The notes under the pieces: model-generated
Databases searched by the model: none
What the model saw: only the letters and a program-made list of their open reading frames with translations
Told to the model about the DNA's origin: nothing
Shown: piece after piece, positions 44,991 through 56,945 of the stretch
Position numbering within the stretch: position 1 is the first letter of the stretch
How the letters are laid out: the number at the start of each line of letters is the position of its first letter
Translations under genes and position numbers: made by a program
Source: Streptomyces sp. DG2A-72
Lineage (GTDB): Bacteria; Actinomycetota; Actinomycetes; Streptomycetales; Streptomycetaceae
DNA: 64,000 bases
Assembly: GCF_030499575.1 (NCBI RefSeq)
Contig: NZ_JASTLC010000001.1
Span: 6,782,001 to 6,846,000, forward strand
Direction: 5' to 3'

Positions 44991-47338
44991 TACTGGCAGG
45001 CCTCGCAGGACTCGGGGTTTTCCAGGGAGCAGGCGACGGCGTCTTCAGAGGGCACCTGCTGTACGGGGACCGTCGCTTGTGCCGCGCGGGCGATGCGGGT
45101 CGCCGGGCGGGAGCGCAGGTAGTACGTCGTCTTCAGCCCCGACTTCCAGGCGTACGCGTACATCGAGGAGAGCTTGCCGATGGTCGGCGTCTCCAGGAAG
45201 AGGTTCAGGGACTGGGACTGGTCCAGGAACGGGGTGCGGTCAGCCGCCATGTCGATCAGGCCGCGCTGCGGGATCTCCCACGCCGTGCGGTACAGCGCCC
45301 GTACGTCCGCCGGGATCCAGGCGAAGTCCTGCACCGAGCCGCCCGACTCACGCAGGGCCTCCCGCGTGCGGGCGTCCCAGACGCCGAGCGCCTTGAGTTC
45401 GTTCACCAGGTACGAGTTGACCTGGAGGAACTCGCCGGACAGGGTCTCGCGCTTGAAGAGGTTGGACACCTGCGGCTCGATGCACTCGTACACACCGGCG
45501 ATGGACGCGATGGTCGCGGTGGGCGCGATCGCCAGCAGGAGGGAGTTGCGCATCCCGACCTCGGCGATGCGTTCCCGCAGGGCCGCCCAGCGCTCGGGCC
45601 AGGTGAGCTCGACGTCGTAGTGGTCGGGGTGCAGGACACCCTTGGCGGTACGGGTCTTCTGCCAGGCGGGGAGGGGCCCGTTGCGCTCGGCGAGGTCGGC
45701 GGAGGCCTCGTACGAAGCCAGCATGATGCGCTCGGCGATGCGGGTGGAGAGGGCCTTGGCCTCGGGTGAGTCGAAGGGCAGGCGCAGCTTGAAGAAGACG
45801 TCCTGCAGGCCCATCGCGCCGAGTCCGACGGGGCGCCACTTGGCGTTGGAGCGGCCCGCCTGCTCGGTCGGGTAGAAGTTGATGTCGACGACGCGGTCCA
45901 GGAAGGTGACGGCGGTGCGGACCGCCTCGTCCAGCCGCTCCCAGTCGATGTCCCCGTCGTTCACGAACGCGCCGAGGTTGACCGACCCCAGGTTGCACAC
46001 CGCCGTCTCGCCGTCGTCCGTGACCTCCAGGATCTCCGTGCAGAGGTTGGAGGAGTGGACGACATGGCCCGGCTCGGCGGTCTGGTTGGCGGTGCGGTTG
46101 GCGGCGTCCTTGAAGGTCATCCAGCCGTTGCCGGTCTGCGCGAGGGTACGCATCATGCGGCCGTACAGGTCACGGGCGGGGATGGTCTTGCGCGCGAGCC
46201 CCGCGGCCTCCGCCTTCCGATAGGCGGCGTCGAACTCCTCGCCCCACAGGTCGACCAGTTCGGGCACATCGGCGGGGGAGAAGAGGGACCACACCCCGTC
46301 CGCGTTCACCCGGCGCATGAACTCGTCCGGGACCCAGTGCGCGAGGTTCAGATTGTGCGTACGGCGGGCGTCCTCACCGGTGTTGTCGCGCAGCTCCAGG
46401 AACTCCTCGATGTCGGAGTGCCAGGTCTCCAGGTACACCGCCGCCGCGCCCTTGCGCCGGCCGCCCTGGTTCACGGCGGCGACCGAGGCGTCCAGGGTCT
46501 TCAGGAACGGGACGATGCCGTTGGAGTGCCCGTTCGTGCCGCGGATCAGTGAACCGCGGGAGCGGATGCGGGAGTAGGCGATGCCGATGCCGCCCGCGTG
46601 CTTCGAGAGGCGGGCCACCTGGTGGTAGCGGTCGTAGATGGAGTCCAGCTCGTCCTTGGGGGAGTCGAGGAGGTAGCAGGACGACATCTGGGGGTGCCGG
46701 GTGCCGGAGTTGAAGAGGGTGGGGGAGGAGGGGAGGTAGTCGAGGCGGCTCATCAGCCCGTAGAGAGCGGCGACTTCGTCGACGGACCTCGCGGTGTCGT
46801 CCTCGGCGAGACCGGCGGCGACGCGCAGCATGAAGTGCTGGGGCGTCTCGATCACCTTGCGGGTGAGGGGATGCCGGAGGAGGTAGCGGCTGTGCAGGGT
46901 GCGCAGGCCGAAGTAGCCGAAGCGGTCGTTGGCCGCACGGTCGATCAGGTGGTCCAGGCGGTCCGTGTGCAGCCGTACGAACTCGGCGGTGCGGTCGGCG
47001 ATGAGGCCCTCGCGGTGGCCGACGGCGACCGACTCGGAGAACGACGTGACGCCCTGCGAGGCTGCTTCGGCGGCGATGCTGATCGTCAGGAGACGGGCGG
47101 CCAACCGGGAGTACGCGGGGTCCTCCGAGATGAGGCCGGCCGCGGCCTCGGTGGCCAGCTCGCGCAACTCCGACTCGTCCGCCCGGGCCGACTTGCCGCG
47201 CAGCGCGGCGGCGGCGACCCGGCCGGGGTCGGCGTCGGGGAGGTCGGCGGTCAGCTCGGTCAGGGTCCGCAGCAGTGCGGTTCCTGGACCGTCGGTCTCC
47301 TGGATCGCTGAGGCCGGTTCGGCTGGCGCGATGGTCAC
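44990..47338 (-). CDS. nrdA: Class Ia ribonucleotide reductase large subunit
   Basis: 782 residues from GTG 47338 (GAGGGAG upstream). Active-site landmarks: NLCTEI, ETAVCNLGSVNL, the PTATIASIAGVYECIEP substrate loop, and a C-terminal redox pair ESCEACQ. The N-terminal 90 residues lack a recognisable ATP-cone motif such as VxKRDG, so allosteric activity control may be missing. Reduces ribonucleoside diphosphates. Streptomyces also have a B12-dependent class II enzyme; the riboswitch upstream represses this class Ia set when B12 is plentiful. The open frame up to 47566 lies in the riboswitch and is not coding. Confidence 0.95.
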   Translation of the reverse strand: MTIAPAEPASAIQETDGPGTALLRTLTELTADLPDADPGRVAAAALRGKSARADESELRELATEAAAGLISEDPAYSRLAARLLTISIAAEAASQGVTSFSESVAVGHREGLIADRTAEFVRLHTDRLDHLIDRAANDRFGYFGLRTLHSRYLLRHPLTRKVIETPQHFMLRVAAGLAEDDTARSVDEVAALYGLMSRLDYLPSSPTLFNSGTRHPQMSSCYLLDSPKDELDSIYDRYHQVARLSKHAGGIGIAYSRIRSRGSLIRGTNGHSNGIVPFLKTLDASVAAVNQGGRRKGAAAVYLETWHSDIEEFLELRDNTGEDARRTHNLNLAHWVPDEFMRRVNADGVWSLFSPADVPELVDLWGEEFDAAYRKAEAAGLARKTIPARDLYGRMMRTLAQTGNGWMTFKDAANRTANQTAEPGHVVHSSNLCTEILEVTDDGETAVCNLGSVNLGAFVNDGDIDWERLDEAVRTAVTFLDRVVDINFYPTEQAGRSNAKWRPVGLGAMGLQDVFFKLRLPFDSPEAKALSTRIAERIMLASYEASADLAERNGPLPAWQKTRTAKGVLHPDHYDVELTWPERWAALRERIAEVGMRNSLLLAIAPTATIASIAGVYECIEPQVSNLFKRETLSGEFLQVNSYLVNELKALGVWDARTREALRESGGSVQDFAWIPADVRALYRTAWEIPQRGLIDMAADRTPFLDQSQSLNLFLETPTIGKLSSMYAYAWKSGLKTTYYLRSRPATRIARAAQATVPVQQVPSEDAVACSLENPESCEACQ

Positions 47339-47439
47339 GTGGGGCTCTCCCTCGCTCGGCACGGGGCCTTGCGGAGGGCAGGGGGCAGCACACGAGCGCA
47401 CACGGCGTCGCGCCCACCGGCCCATTCCACGAGGCCCGG

Positions 47440-47630
47440 ACATCGGGCGCACCGGCCGGGTGGCCGGGCGCGCTGTCGACAGGTCCTCGGACTGAATCCT
47501 GTGCACGCCGCTTCTGGGAACAGACACGCACAAGTACACCGTTGCGGGACAGTTCCGGATTCGCACCGGATTCCCCTGCGGCGACAGCGAGCATGAGCAT
47601 ACATCTTGTGCCGGGTTCCGGTGACACCCC
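47440..47630 (-). promoter_or_regulatory. Cobalamin (B12) riboswitch of nrdAB
   Basis: Minus-strand leader contains the B12-box-type sequence: GGGAATCCGGTGCGAATCC, GGAACTGTCCCGCAACGGT (about 47539-47577) and, closer to the gene, CAGTCCGAGGACCTG near 47479-47493. These are hallmarks of cobalamin riboswitches. Limits are approximate. Published work in S. coelicolor shows such a switch controlling the class Ia nrd operon. Confidence 0.92.
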
Positions 47631-47652
47631 TAGATGTTGTGTCGCGGTGACT

Positions 47653-48153
47653 TCAGAGCGTCAATTCATAAGTGAGGAGAGTGAACTCGGCGCCCGGGAT
47701 CGGGTTCCAGTCGCGCTCGGGGGCACGGGTGAAGCCGAGGCGCTCGTAGATGCGGTGGGCGGCGTGCATGGTGCGCTGGGTCGACAGGACGACGGCGGTG
47801 CGCTCCGCGGTTCTCGCCCGGTCGACGCAGGCTCGTACGAGGGCTTCTCCGGCGCCTCTGCCGCGGGCCGCCCGGGCTACGGCGAGCATGCGGATCTCCG
47901 CCTCTCCCGGGCGGGCGAGGTCGGCCATGGGGCCGGGGGAGGGGACGAAGGTGACGCCGCCGAGGAGTTGGTCGCCCTGTGTGGCCACGAGGACGTCGGC
48001 CGCTGCCGCCCGCTTGGCCACGTCCTTCAGCTCACCGAGGTACCAGTCGCTCTCGCCGAACGTCAGGAGGTCGTCCTGGAGGTAGGCCTGGGCGGTGATC
48101 TCGCCGAGGGTGTCGTATTCGGTGGGTTCTACGGGCCGGATCACTATGTCCAT
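47653..48153 (-). CDS. GNAT-family N-acetyltransferase
   Basis: 166 residues. GNAT fold with acetyl-CoA loop ARGRGAGEALVRAC and C-terminal IYERLGF. Substrate unknown. ATG 48153 (MDIVIRPV) is the natural domain start; an upstream TTG at 48183 would add ten residues. No ribosome site; possibly leaderless. It lies just upstream of the B12 riboswitch but ends before it. Confidence 0.82.
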   Translation of the reverse strand: MDIVIRPVEPTEYDTLGEITAQAYLQDDLLTFGESDWYLGELKDVAKRAAAADVLVATQGDQLLGGVTFVPSPGPMADLARPGEAEIRMLAVARAARGRGAGEALVRACVDRARTAERTAVVLSTQRTMHAAHRIYERLGFTRAPERDWNPIPGAEFTLLTYELTL

Positions 48154-48182
48154 GCAGGTGAGTGTGCCGGACAGGTACGACA

Positions 48183-48212
48183 ACGGGCCGCCGGATTTCC
48201 CCGACGGCCCGT
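48183..48212 (-). terminator. Terminator after the monocarboxylate symporter gene
   Basis: 8-bp stem (48183-48190 with 48205-48212) between the symporter stop and the acetyltransferase gene. Confidence 0.55.
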
Positions 48213-48227
48213 GCCCTGACGTACAGG

Positions 48228-49859
48228 TCAGTGAGCCGCGCCGGCAGTCGCCGGGGGCAGCTCCGTCTTGACTTCCGGGTCTCTCGCCGCCTCGCCCGTG
48301 TAGTCCTCCGGGCTTGTCTCGTCCACGCCCTCGGGGGCCTTCATCGCCTTCAGTACGAAGGTGAGGACGACCGTCACCACCAGGTTCAGGATGAACGCCG
48401 TCAGGCCGATGTAGCCGATCTCGCCGATGCCGGGGATCTCCTTGGAGGAGCCGCCGAAGTGCTTCTGGGTCGGGGAGGCGACGCCGTACGCGGCGACTGT
48501 GCCGTAGATCATGCCGACCGCCCAGCCGGCGAGCAGGGCCCAGCGGTGGAACCAGCGAGTGAAGAGGCCGCCGACGAGGGCCGGGAAGGTCTGGAGGATC
48601 CAGATGCCGCCGAGGAGCTGGAAGTTGATCGCGACCGTCTTGTCCATGGTCAGGACGAAGACCAGCGCGCCCACCTTCACGAGCAGGGACACCAGCTTGG
48701 AGACCTTGGTCTCCTGCGCCGGCGTGGCGTCCGGCTTGATGAAGTCCTTGTAGATGTTGCGGGTGAAGAGGTTGGCCGCCGCGATGGACATGATCGCCGC
48801 CGGCACCAGCGCGCCGATGCCGATCGCCGCGAAGGCCACGCCCGCGAACCAGTCGGGGAACATCGTCTCGAACAGCTGCGGGATCGCCAACTGGCCGTTG
48901 TCCACCTTGATTCCGGCGGCGATCGCCATGAAGCCCAGCAGACCGAGCAGGCCCAGCATCAGCGAGTACAGCGGCAGGATCGTGGAGTTGCGGCGGATGA
49001 CGTCACGGCTGCGGCTGGAGAGCACGGCCGTCACCGAGTGCGGGTACATGAACAGCGCGAGCGCCGAGCCGAGGGCCAGGGTCGCGTATGTCCACTGGCC
49101 GGCGTCACCCGGGACCATCGCGCCGCGTGGCGCGCCCGTCGCCGGGTTGGTCTGGCTGAACGCGGCGCTCGCCTTGGCGAAGATGTCGTCGAACCCGCCC
49201 AGCTTGATCGGGATGTAGATGATCGCGACCGCGATGACGATGTAGATCAGCGTGTCCTTCACGAACGCGATCAGCGCCGGGGCCCGCAGACCCGAGGAGT
49301 ACGTGTACGCGGCCAGCACGCCGAAGGCGATCAGCAGCGGCAGGTCCTTGATGAACCAGTTGGTGTCCTCGCCGCCGCCGACGCCCATCACGTCCAGCAC
49401 GGCCTGGATGCCGACCAGTTGGAGCGCGATGTACGGCATCGTGGCGAGGATGCCGGTGACGGCGACCGCCAGCGACAGCCCCTTGGAGTCGAAGCGGCCC
49501 CGGACGAAGTCCGACGTGGTGACGTAGCCGTGCTTGTGCGAGACCGACCACAGCCGCGGCAGGAAGACGAACATCATCGGGTAGATGAGGATCGTGTAGG
49601 GCACCGCGAAGAAGCCGGCCGCGCCCGCCGCGTAGATCGCCGCCGGTACGGCGACGAAGGTGTACGCCGTGTACAGGTCGCCGCCGAGCAGGAACCAGGT
49701 GATCCAGGTGCCGAACGAGCGCCCGCCCAGGCCCCATTCGTCCAGGGTCTGCTCGTTCTCGGCCCTGCGCCAGCGCGAGGCCAAGAAGCCCATGACCGTG
49801 ACGGCCACGAAGAAGAGGATGAAGACGGCGAGTGCGACGCCGTTCACGCCGTCCTTCAC
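48228..49859 (-). CDS. mctP: MctP-like monocarboxylate sodium:solute symporter
   Basis: 543 residues, about 13 membrane helices. SSS-family pattern (GGRSFGTWITWFLLGGDLYTAYTF; GYVTTSDFVRGRFDS) closest to MctP permeases for lactate, pyruvate and similar acids. Its partner DUF3311 gene overlaps the start (GTGA), the usual two-gene arrangement. GTG 49859. Expected in the cytoplasmic membrane, taking up monocarboxylates. Confidence 0.88.
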   Translation of the reverse strand: MKDGVNGVALAVFILFFVAVTVMGFLASRWRRAENEQTLDEWGLGGRSFGTWITWFLLGGDLYTAYTFVAVPAAIYAAGAAGFFAVPYTILIYPMMFVFLPRLWSVSHKHGYVTTSDFVRGRFDSKGLSLAVAVTGILATMPYIALQLVGIQAVLDVMGVGGGEDTNWFIKDLPLLIAFGVLAAYTYSSGLRAPALIAFVKDTLIYIVIAVAIIYIPIKLGGFDDIFAKASAAFSQTNPATGAPRGAMVPGDAGQWTYATLALGSALALFMYPHSVTAVLSSRSRDVIRRNSTILPLYSLMLGLLGLLGFMAIAAGIKVDNGQLAIPQLFETMFPDWFAGVAFAAIGIGALVPAAIMSIAAANLFTRNIYKDFIKPDATPAQETKVSKLVSLLVKVGALVFVLTMDKTVAINFQLLGGIWILQTFPALVGGLFTRWFHRWALLAGWAVGMIYGTVAAYGVASPTQKHFGGSSKEIPGIGEIGYIGLTAFILNLVVTVVLTFVLKAMKAPEGVDETSPEDYTGEAARDPEVKTELPPATAGAAH

Positions 49860-50110
49860 TTTCCGGCACCCCCCTTGCGTGCCTGCTGGTCACGCTGCCA
49901 CAGCTTGTACGCGACCATCGTCAGCACGGTGGAGAGGACCACCCAGGCCATCTGGTACCAGTAGAAGAACGGGATGCCGATGAAGGCCGGGTCCTCCTTC
50001 GCGTACGAACCCACCCACAGCATCGCCACGAAGGGCGCGAATAGGCAGAGAGCGATGACGACCCTGGCGGGTGTCACCGTCCCTCTGTTCACTTCCGATG
50101 TTTGTGACAT
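49856..50110 (-). CDS. DUF3311 small membrane partner of the symporter
   Basis: 84 residues with two membrane helices (VVIALCLFAPFVAMLWVGSY; YWYQMAWVVLSTVLTMVAY). DUF3311 proteins routinely precede SSS-family permeases and are probably an accessory subunit. ATG 50110 has GGAGCC upstream. The stop overlaps the symporter start. Confidence 0.85.
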   Translation of the reverse strand: MSQTSEVNRGTVTPARVVIALCLFAPFVAMLWVGSYAKEDPAFIGIPFFYWYQMAWVVLSTVLTMVAYKLWQRDQQARKGGAGK

Positions 50111-50239
50111 CCGGCGGCTCCGTCCCCTCACTGATCACCTGTGTAACGCGCAGGCAATGTAGGTCACGGTGTCGCGAAAGCGGAAGTCCCCGTCCGCATT
50201 CCGGGCGCAATCCTCACCAGACGTCCCCACCAGGCATTC

Positions 50240-50411
50240 TCAGCAGCAGCGGAATCCCTGCCGTGGATCCTTCTCCTGCCGGTCCGTGCGCATCCGCTCG
50301 AAGTCACGCCGGGACGGCACCTCGGCCCGAGGGTGGTCCTTTCGTACGTGCGCGACATACCGGTCGTACGCCGACTCGTCGGTCAGCTCCCGCACGTACC
50401 AGCGCACGCCC

Positions 50412-50440
<29 letters not shown>
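50240..50440 (-). CDS. YbdD/YjiX-family small protein
   Basis: 66 residues. The family pattern GVRWYVRELTDESAYDRYVAHVRKDHP is unmistakable. These proteins always accompany CstA-type transporters, and in E. coli the pair takes up pyruvate. It overlaps the 3' end of cstA by 29 bases in another frame, so translation is coupled. C-terminal CC is unusual but seen in relatives. Confidence 0.87.
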
Positions 50441-52550
<2,110 letters not shown>

Positions 52551-52646
52551 CGGCTCGCCCTCCCGTCCATGCGATGACGGGAGGACGGTAGAACAGGAAT
52601 GTGATCTGCGCTACACCGCGTGCAGGTGTTCGCCCTACGAACGACC

Positions 52647-53676
<1,030 letters not shown>

Positions 53677-53716
53677 CCCCGATGGCGGTACGGGGGGCAT
53701 CCCTGAGGAGGGTGGC

Positions 53717-55000
53717 GTGAAGCGCAAGCTGATAGCCGCGATCGGTATCGCGGGCATGATGGTGTCCCTTGCGGCGTGCGGGGACAGTGACAGCGGGGGT
53801 TCGGACAACACCGGCGCGGATGCCAAGGAGCTGACCGTCTGGCTCACCGTCGACGCGCAGAACAACTGGCCCGAGCTGGTGAAGGCCGCGGACGACGCGA
53901 TCAAGAAGAAGCACCCCGGCATCAAGATCAACCACGAGTACTACGGCTGGCCCGACAAGAACACCAAGCTCGACGCCGTCCTCGCCACCGACAAGGCCCC
54001 CGACGTGGTCGAGATGGGCAACACCGAGATGCTCGGCTACATGGTCAAGGGCGCCTTCGCCCCCGTCGACCCGGCCAAGTTCGACAACGCGGAAGCCTGG
54101 CTGGATGGCCTCAAGGCCTCGGTGACGTACGAGGGCGAGACATACGGCGTTCCGTACTACGCCGGCGGCCGGGTCGCCAACTGGCGCAAGGACGTGGCGG
54201 CTTCGGTCGGCGTGAAGTCCCCGCCGAAGACGTACGAGGAGCTGACCTCCGCCCTGGACAAGATCCAGAAGGAGGAGGGCGACAAGTTCAGCGCCTGGTA
54301 CCAGCCCACCCGTGACTGGTACGCGGCCATGTCCTTCGTCTACGACGCCGGCGGCTCCATCGCCGAGGAGTCCGGCGGCCAGTGGAAGGCCAACCTCTCC
54401 TCGCCCGAGTCCATCAAGGGCCTGGAGGCGTTCAAGAGCGTCGTCGACACGTACATGCACGGCGACAAGACCAAGGACGAGGCCGACCGCTACATCGTCT
54501 ACGGCCAGGGCAAGTCCGCCATGATCTTCGGCGCGGCCTGGGAGGGCGCGACCTCCGAGGACCCGAAGAACGACAAGACCGGCAAGCTCAAGGGCAACCT
54601 CGAGAGCTTCGTGATGCCCGGCCCGTCCGGCAAGAACCTCCCGGTCTTCCTGGGCGGCTCCGACCTCGCCGTCCCGGTGAAGTCGGACGCGCAGGCGGTC
54701 GCCGCCGAGTGGATCAACGCCTTCGCGGGCGCCTCCGGCCAGAAGGGGCTGATGGCCAAGGGCAACCTGCCCAACAACAAGACCGACCTCGCGACCCTCA
54801 AGAACGACCCGGCGACGGCCGTCCCGGCCACCGCCGCCGAGTCCAACTGGTTCGTCCCGATGGCGCCGGGCTGGGGCCAGGTCGAGAAGGCCCAGATCCT
54901 GCAGACCATGCTGCAGAACATCGGCACCGGCAAGAAGACGGTCGAGGCCGCCGCGAAGGAAGCGGACGCAGCGATCGACAAGGTCATCAACACCAAATGA
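53717..55000 (+). CDS. dasA: DasA, chitobiose-binding lipoprotein of the Das ABC importer
   Basis: 427 residues. Lipoprotein signal with lipobox LAAC (Cys near 21), then a type-1 solute-binding fold (ELTVWLTVDAQNNWPELVKAADDAIKKKHP). In S. coelicolor DasA binds N,N'-diacetylchitobiose. The ATPase is the shared MsiK, encoded elsewhere. GTG 53717, GAGGAGGG upstream. Followed by a stem-loop before dasB, which should lower dasB/dasC expression relative to dasA. Confidence 0.95.
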   Translation: MKRKLIAAIGIAGMMVSLAACGDSDSGGSDNTGADAKELTVWLTVDAQNNWPELVKAADDAIKKKHPGIKINHEYYGWPDKNTKLDAVLATDKAPDVVEMGNTEMLGYMVKGAFAPVDPAKFDNAEAWLDGLKASVTYEGETYGVPYYAGGRVANWRKDVAASVGVKSPPKTYEELTSALDKIQKEEGDKFSAWYQPTRDWYAAMSFVYDAGGSIAEESGGQWKANLSSPESIKGLEAFKSVVDTYMHGDKTKDEADRYIVYGQGKSAMIFGAAWEGATSEDPKNDKTGKLKGNLESFVMPGPSGKNLPVFLGGSDLAVPVKSDAQAVAAEWINAFAGASGQKGLMAKGNLPNNKTDLATLKNDPATAVPATAAESNWFVPMAPGWGQVEKAQILQTMLQNIGTGKKTVEAAAKEADAAIDKVINTK

Positions 55001-55007
55001 CCTGAGG

Positions 55008-55055
55008 CAGGGCCCCGTTGACCCCGGGGGGATTTCCGGGGCGGGGCCCTGTTTT
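55008..55055 (+). terminator. Attenuating stem-loop between dasA and dasB
   Basis: 10-bp outer stem (55008-55017 with 55042-55051) and inner 6-bp stem (55022-55027 with 55036-55041), followed by TTTT. Immediately after it the 13-base unit TTTTCCGTACGAC is repeated twice (from 55052 and 55066). The hairpin likely gives partial termination or protects dasA mRNA. Confidence 0.8.
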
Positions 55056-55104
55056 CCGTACGACGTTTTCCGTACGACCTGAGGGACCGCTGAGGAGCGC
55101 GCGG

Positions 55105-56097
55105 ATGAGTGCCGCAGACACGACCACCCCTGCCAAGGTGCCGCCGCGGCGGCAGTCGCCCCCACCACCGGCTGTCGCGAAGCAGCCACCGAGAGACCGG
55201 AAGACGTCGGGCGGACGCGGCCTGCCCTGGCTGCTGCTCGCCCCCTGCCTCCTCATCCTCGCACTCGTCCTCGGCTACCCCCTGGTCCGTCTGGTCACCC
55301 TCTCCTTCCAGGAGTTCGGCCAGTCCCAGCTGTGGGGCTTCAAGCCGGCGAAGTCGGTCGGGCTCGACAACTTCACCAAGGTGCTGGGCGACGGGCAGTT
55401 CTGGACGGTCGTCGTACGGACGATCGTCTTCGCGGCCGGTTGCGTGATCTTCACGATGGTCATCGGCATGCTGATCGCGCTGCTCCTCCAGCGGGTCTCC
55501 GGCTGGATGAAGACCCTGATCAACATCGCACTGGTGGCGAGCTGGGGCATGCCGATCATCGTGGCGACCACGGTCTTCAAGTGGCTGTTCGACGCGGACT
55601 ACGGCATCCTCAACGCGCTGCTCAGCAAGTTGCCCGGCGTGGAGATGATCGGCCACAACTGGTTCGCGAGCGGGCCGGAGGGCCTCGCGGTCATCATGCT
55701 GCTGGTGGTGTGGGGCGCCGTGCCCTTCGTGGTCATCACGCTGAGCGCCGGTCTGACCCAGGTCCCGAAGGAACTGGAGGAGGCGGCCCGGCTGGACGGC
55801 GCGGGCGCCTGGGGCGTGTTCCGCTACGTCACGCTCCCCATCCTCAAGCCGATCATCGTGATGCTGACGACCCTGTCGGTCATCTGGGACATGGGCGTCT
55901 TCCCGCAGGTCTTCGTGATGCGCAACGGCCATCCCGAGGCCGAGTTCCAGATCCTCACCACCTACTCGTACGACCGCGCGTTCGTGGTCAACGACTACGC
56001 GCAGGGCTCGGCGATCGCCCTGCTCACCGTGGTGTTGCTGCTGGGTGTCGTGGCCGTGTACATGCGCCAGATGCTGAAGATCGGAGAGGTCGAATGA
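55105..56097 (+). CDS. dasB: DasB, permease of the chitobiose ABC importer
   Basis: 330 residues. Six membrane helices after a polar, Pro-rich N-terminus (1-40). The ABC-permease EAA loop reads ELEEAARLDGAGAWGVFRYVTLPIL. ATG 55105 has GAGGAG upstream. Overlaps dasC by four bases. With DasC it forms the membrane channel for chitobiose. Confidence 0.93.
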   Translation: MSAADTTTPAKVPPRRQSPPPPAVAKQPPRDRKTSGGRGLPWLLLAPCLLILALVLGYPLVRLVTLSFQEFGQSQLWGFKPAKSVGLDNFTKVLGDGQFWTVVVRTIVFAAGCVIFTMVIGMLIALLLQRVSGWMKTLINIALVASWGMPIIVATTVFKWLFDADYGILNALLSKLPGVEMIGHNWFASGPEGLAVIMLLVVWGAVPFVVITLSAGLTQVPKELEEAARLDGAGAWGVFRYVTLPILKPIIVMLTTLSVIWDMGVFPQVFVMRNGHPEAEFQILTTYSYDRAFVVNDYAQGSAIALLTVVLLLGVVAVYMRQMLKIGEVE

Positions 56098-56936
56098 GCA
56101 CCGTGGTCCCTCAGGCCCCCCGGAAGTCCAAGGCGGGCTGGAACCTCCTGGGCCTCCTCGTCTTCCTCACCGCGGGCTTCCCGGTCTACTGGATGCTGAA
56201 CACGGCGTTCAAGCCGGAGAAGGACGCCATCGACCCGGACCCGAGCCTGTGGCCGACCGCCCTGACCTTCTCCAACTTCGGCCGGGCGCTGGACATCGCG
56301 GACTTCTGGGGCCCGGTCGGCCGCAGCCTGATCGTGTCGCTGGCCGTGGTCGTGGTCGGGATGGTCGTAGGCCTGCTGGCCGCGTTGGCGATCTCCCGGT
56401 TCGCCTTCCGCGGCCGCAGGATCGTGATCGTGGGCATCCTGGCGGTCCAGATGGTCCCGCTGGTCGCCATGATCATCCCGGTCTTCCTGCTGCTCAACGA
56501 CCTCGGTCAGTACGACAGGCTGAGCGGCCTGATCATCACGTACCTGACCTTCATCCTCCCCTTCACGGTGTGGACCCTGCGCGGCTTCATCGTCAACATC
56601 CCGAGGGAGCTGGAGGAGGCGGCGATGGTCGACGGCTGCACCCGCACGGGCGCCTTCGTCCGGGTCGTCTTCCCGCTGCTCGCTCCGGGCATGGTCGCGA
56701 CCTCGGTCTACGGCTTCATCCAGGCATGGAACGAGTACCTCTACGCCCTGATGCTGCTCAGCCAGAACAACCAGACCGCGACCGTGTGGCTCAGCAACTT
56801 CAGCACCAAGCACGGCACCGAGTTCGCCCCGATGATGGCCGGTGCCACGCTGATGGCCGTGCCGATCGTCGTCCTGTTCCTCCTCGTCCAGCGCAAGATG
56901 GCCGCGGGTCTGACCGCGGGCGCCGTGAAGGGATAA
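56094..56936 (+). CDS. dasC: DasC, permease of the chitobiose ABC importer
   Basis: 280 residues, six membrane helices. EAA loop ELEEAAMVDGCTRTGAFVRVVFPLLAPG. ATG 56094 lies in the dasB stop. Followed nine bases later by the GH3 hexosaminidase gene, making dasBC-dasD one unit. Confidence 0.93.
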   Translation: MSTVVPQAPRKSKAGWNLLGLLVFLTAGFPVYWMLNTAFKPEKDAIDPDPSLWPTALTFSNFGRALDIADFWGPVGRSLIVSLAVVVVGMVVGLLAALAISRFAFRGRRIVIVGILAVQMVPLVAMIIPVFLLLNDLGQYDRLSGLIITYLTFILPFTVWTLRGFIVNIPRELEEAAMVDGCTRTGAFVRVVFPLLAPGMVATSVYGFIQAWNEYLYALMLLSQNNQTATVWLSNFSTKHGTEFAPMMAGATLMAVPIVVLFLLVQRKMAAGLTAGAVKG

Positions 56937-56945
56937 CGCCACCCG

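Noticed and set aside
48162..49964. 600-codon plus-strand frame
   Set aside because: Antisense of the MctP symporter; very Arg/Asp/Gln-rich, no domain.
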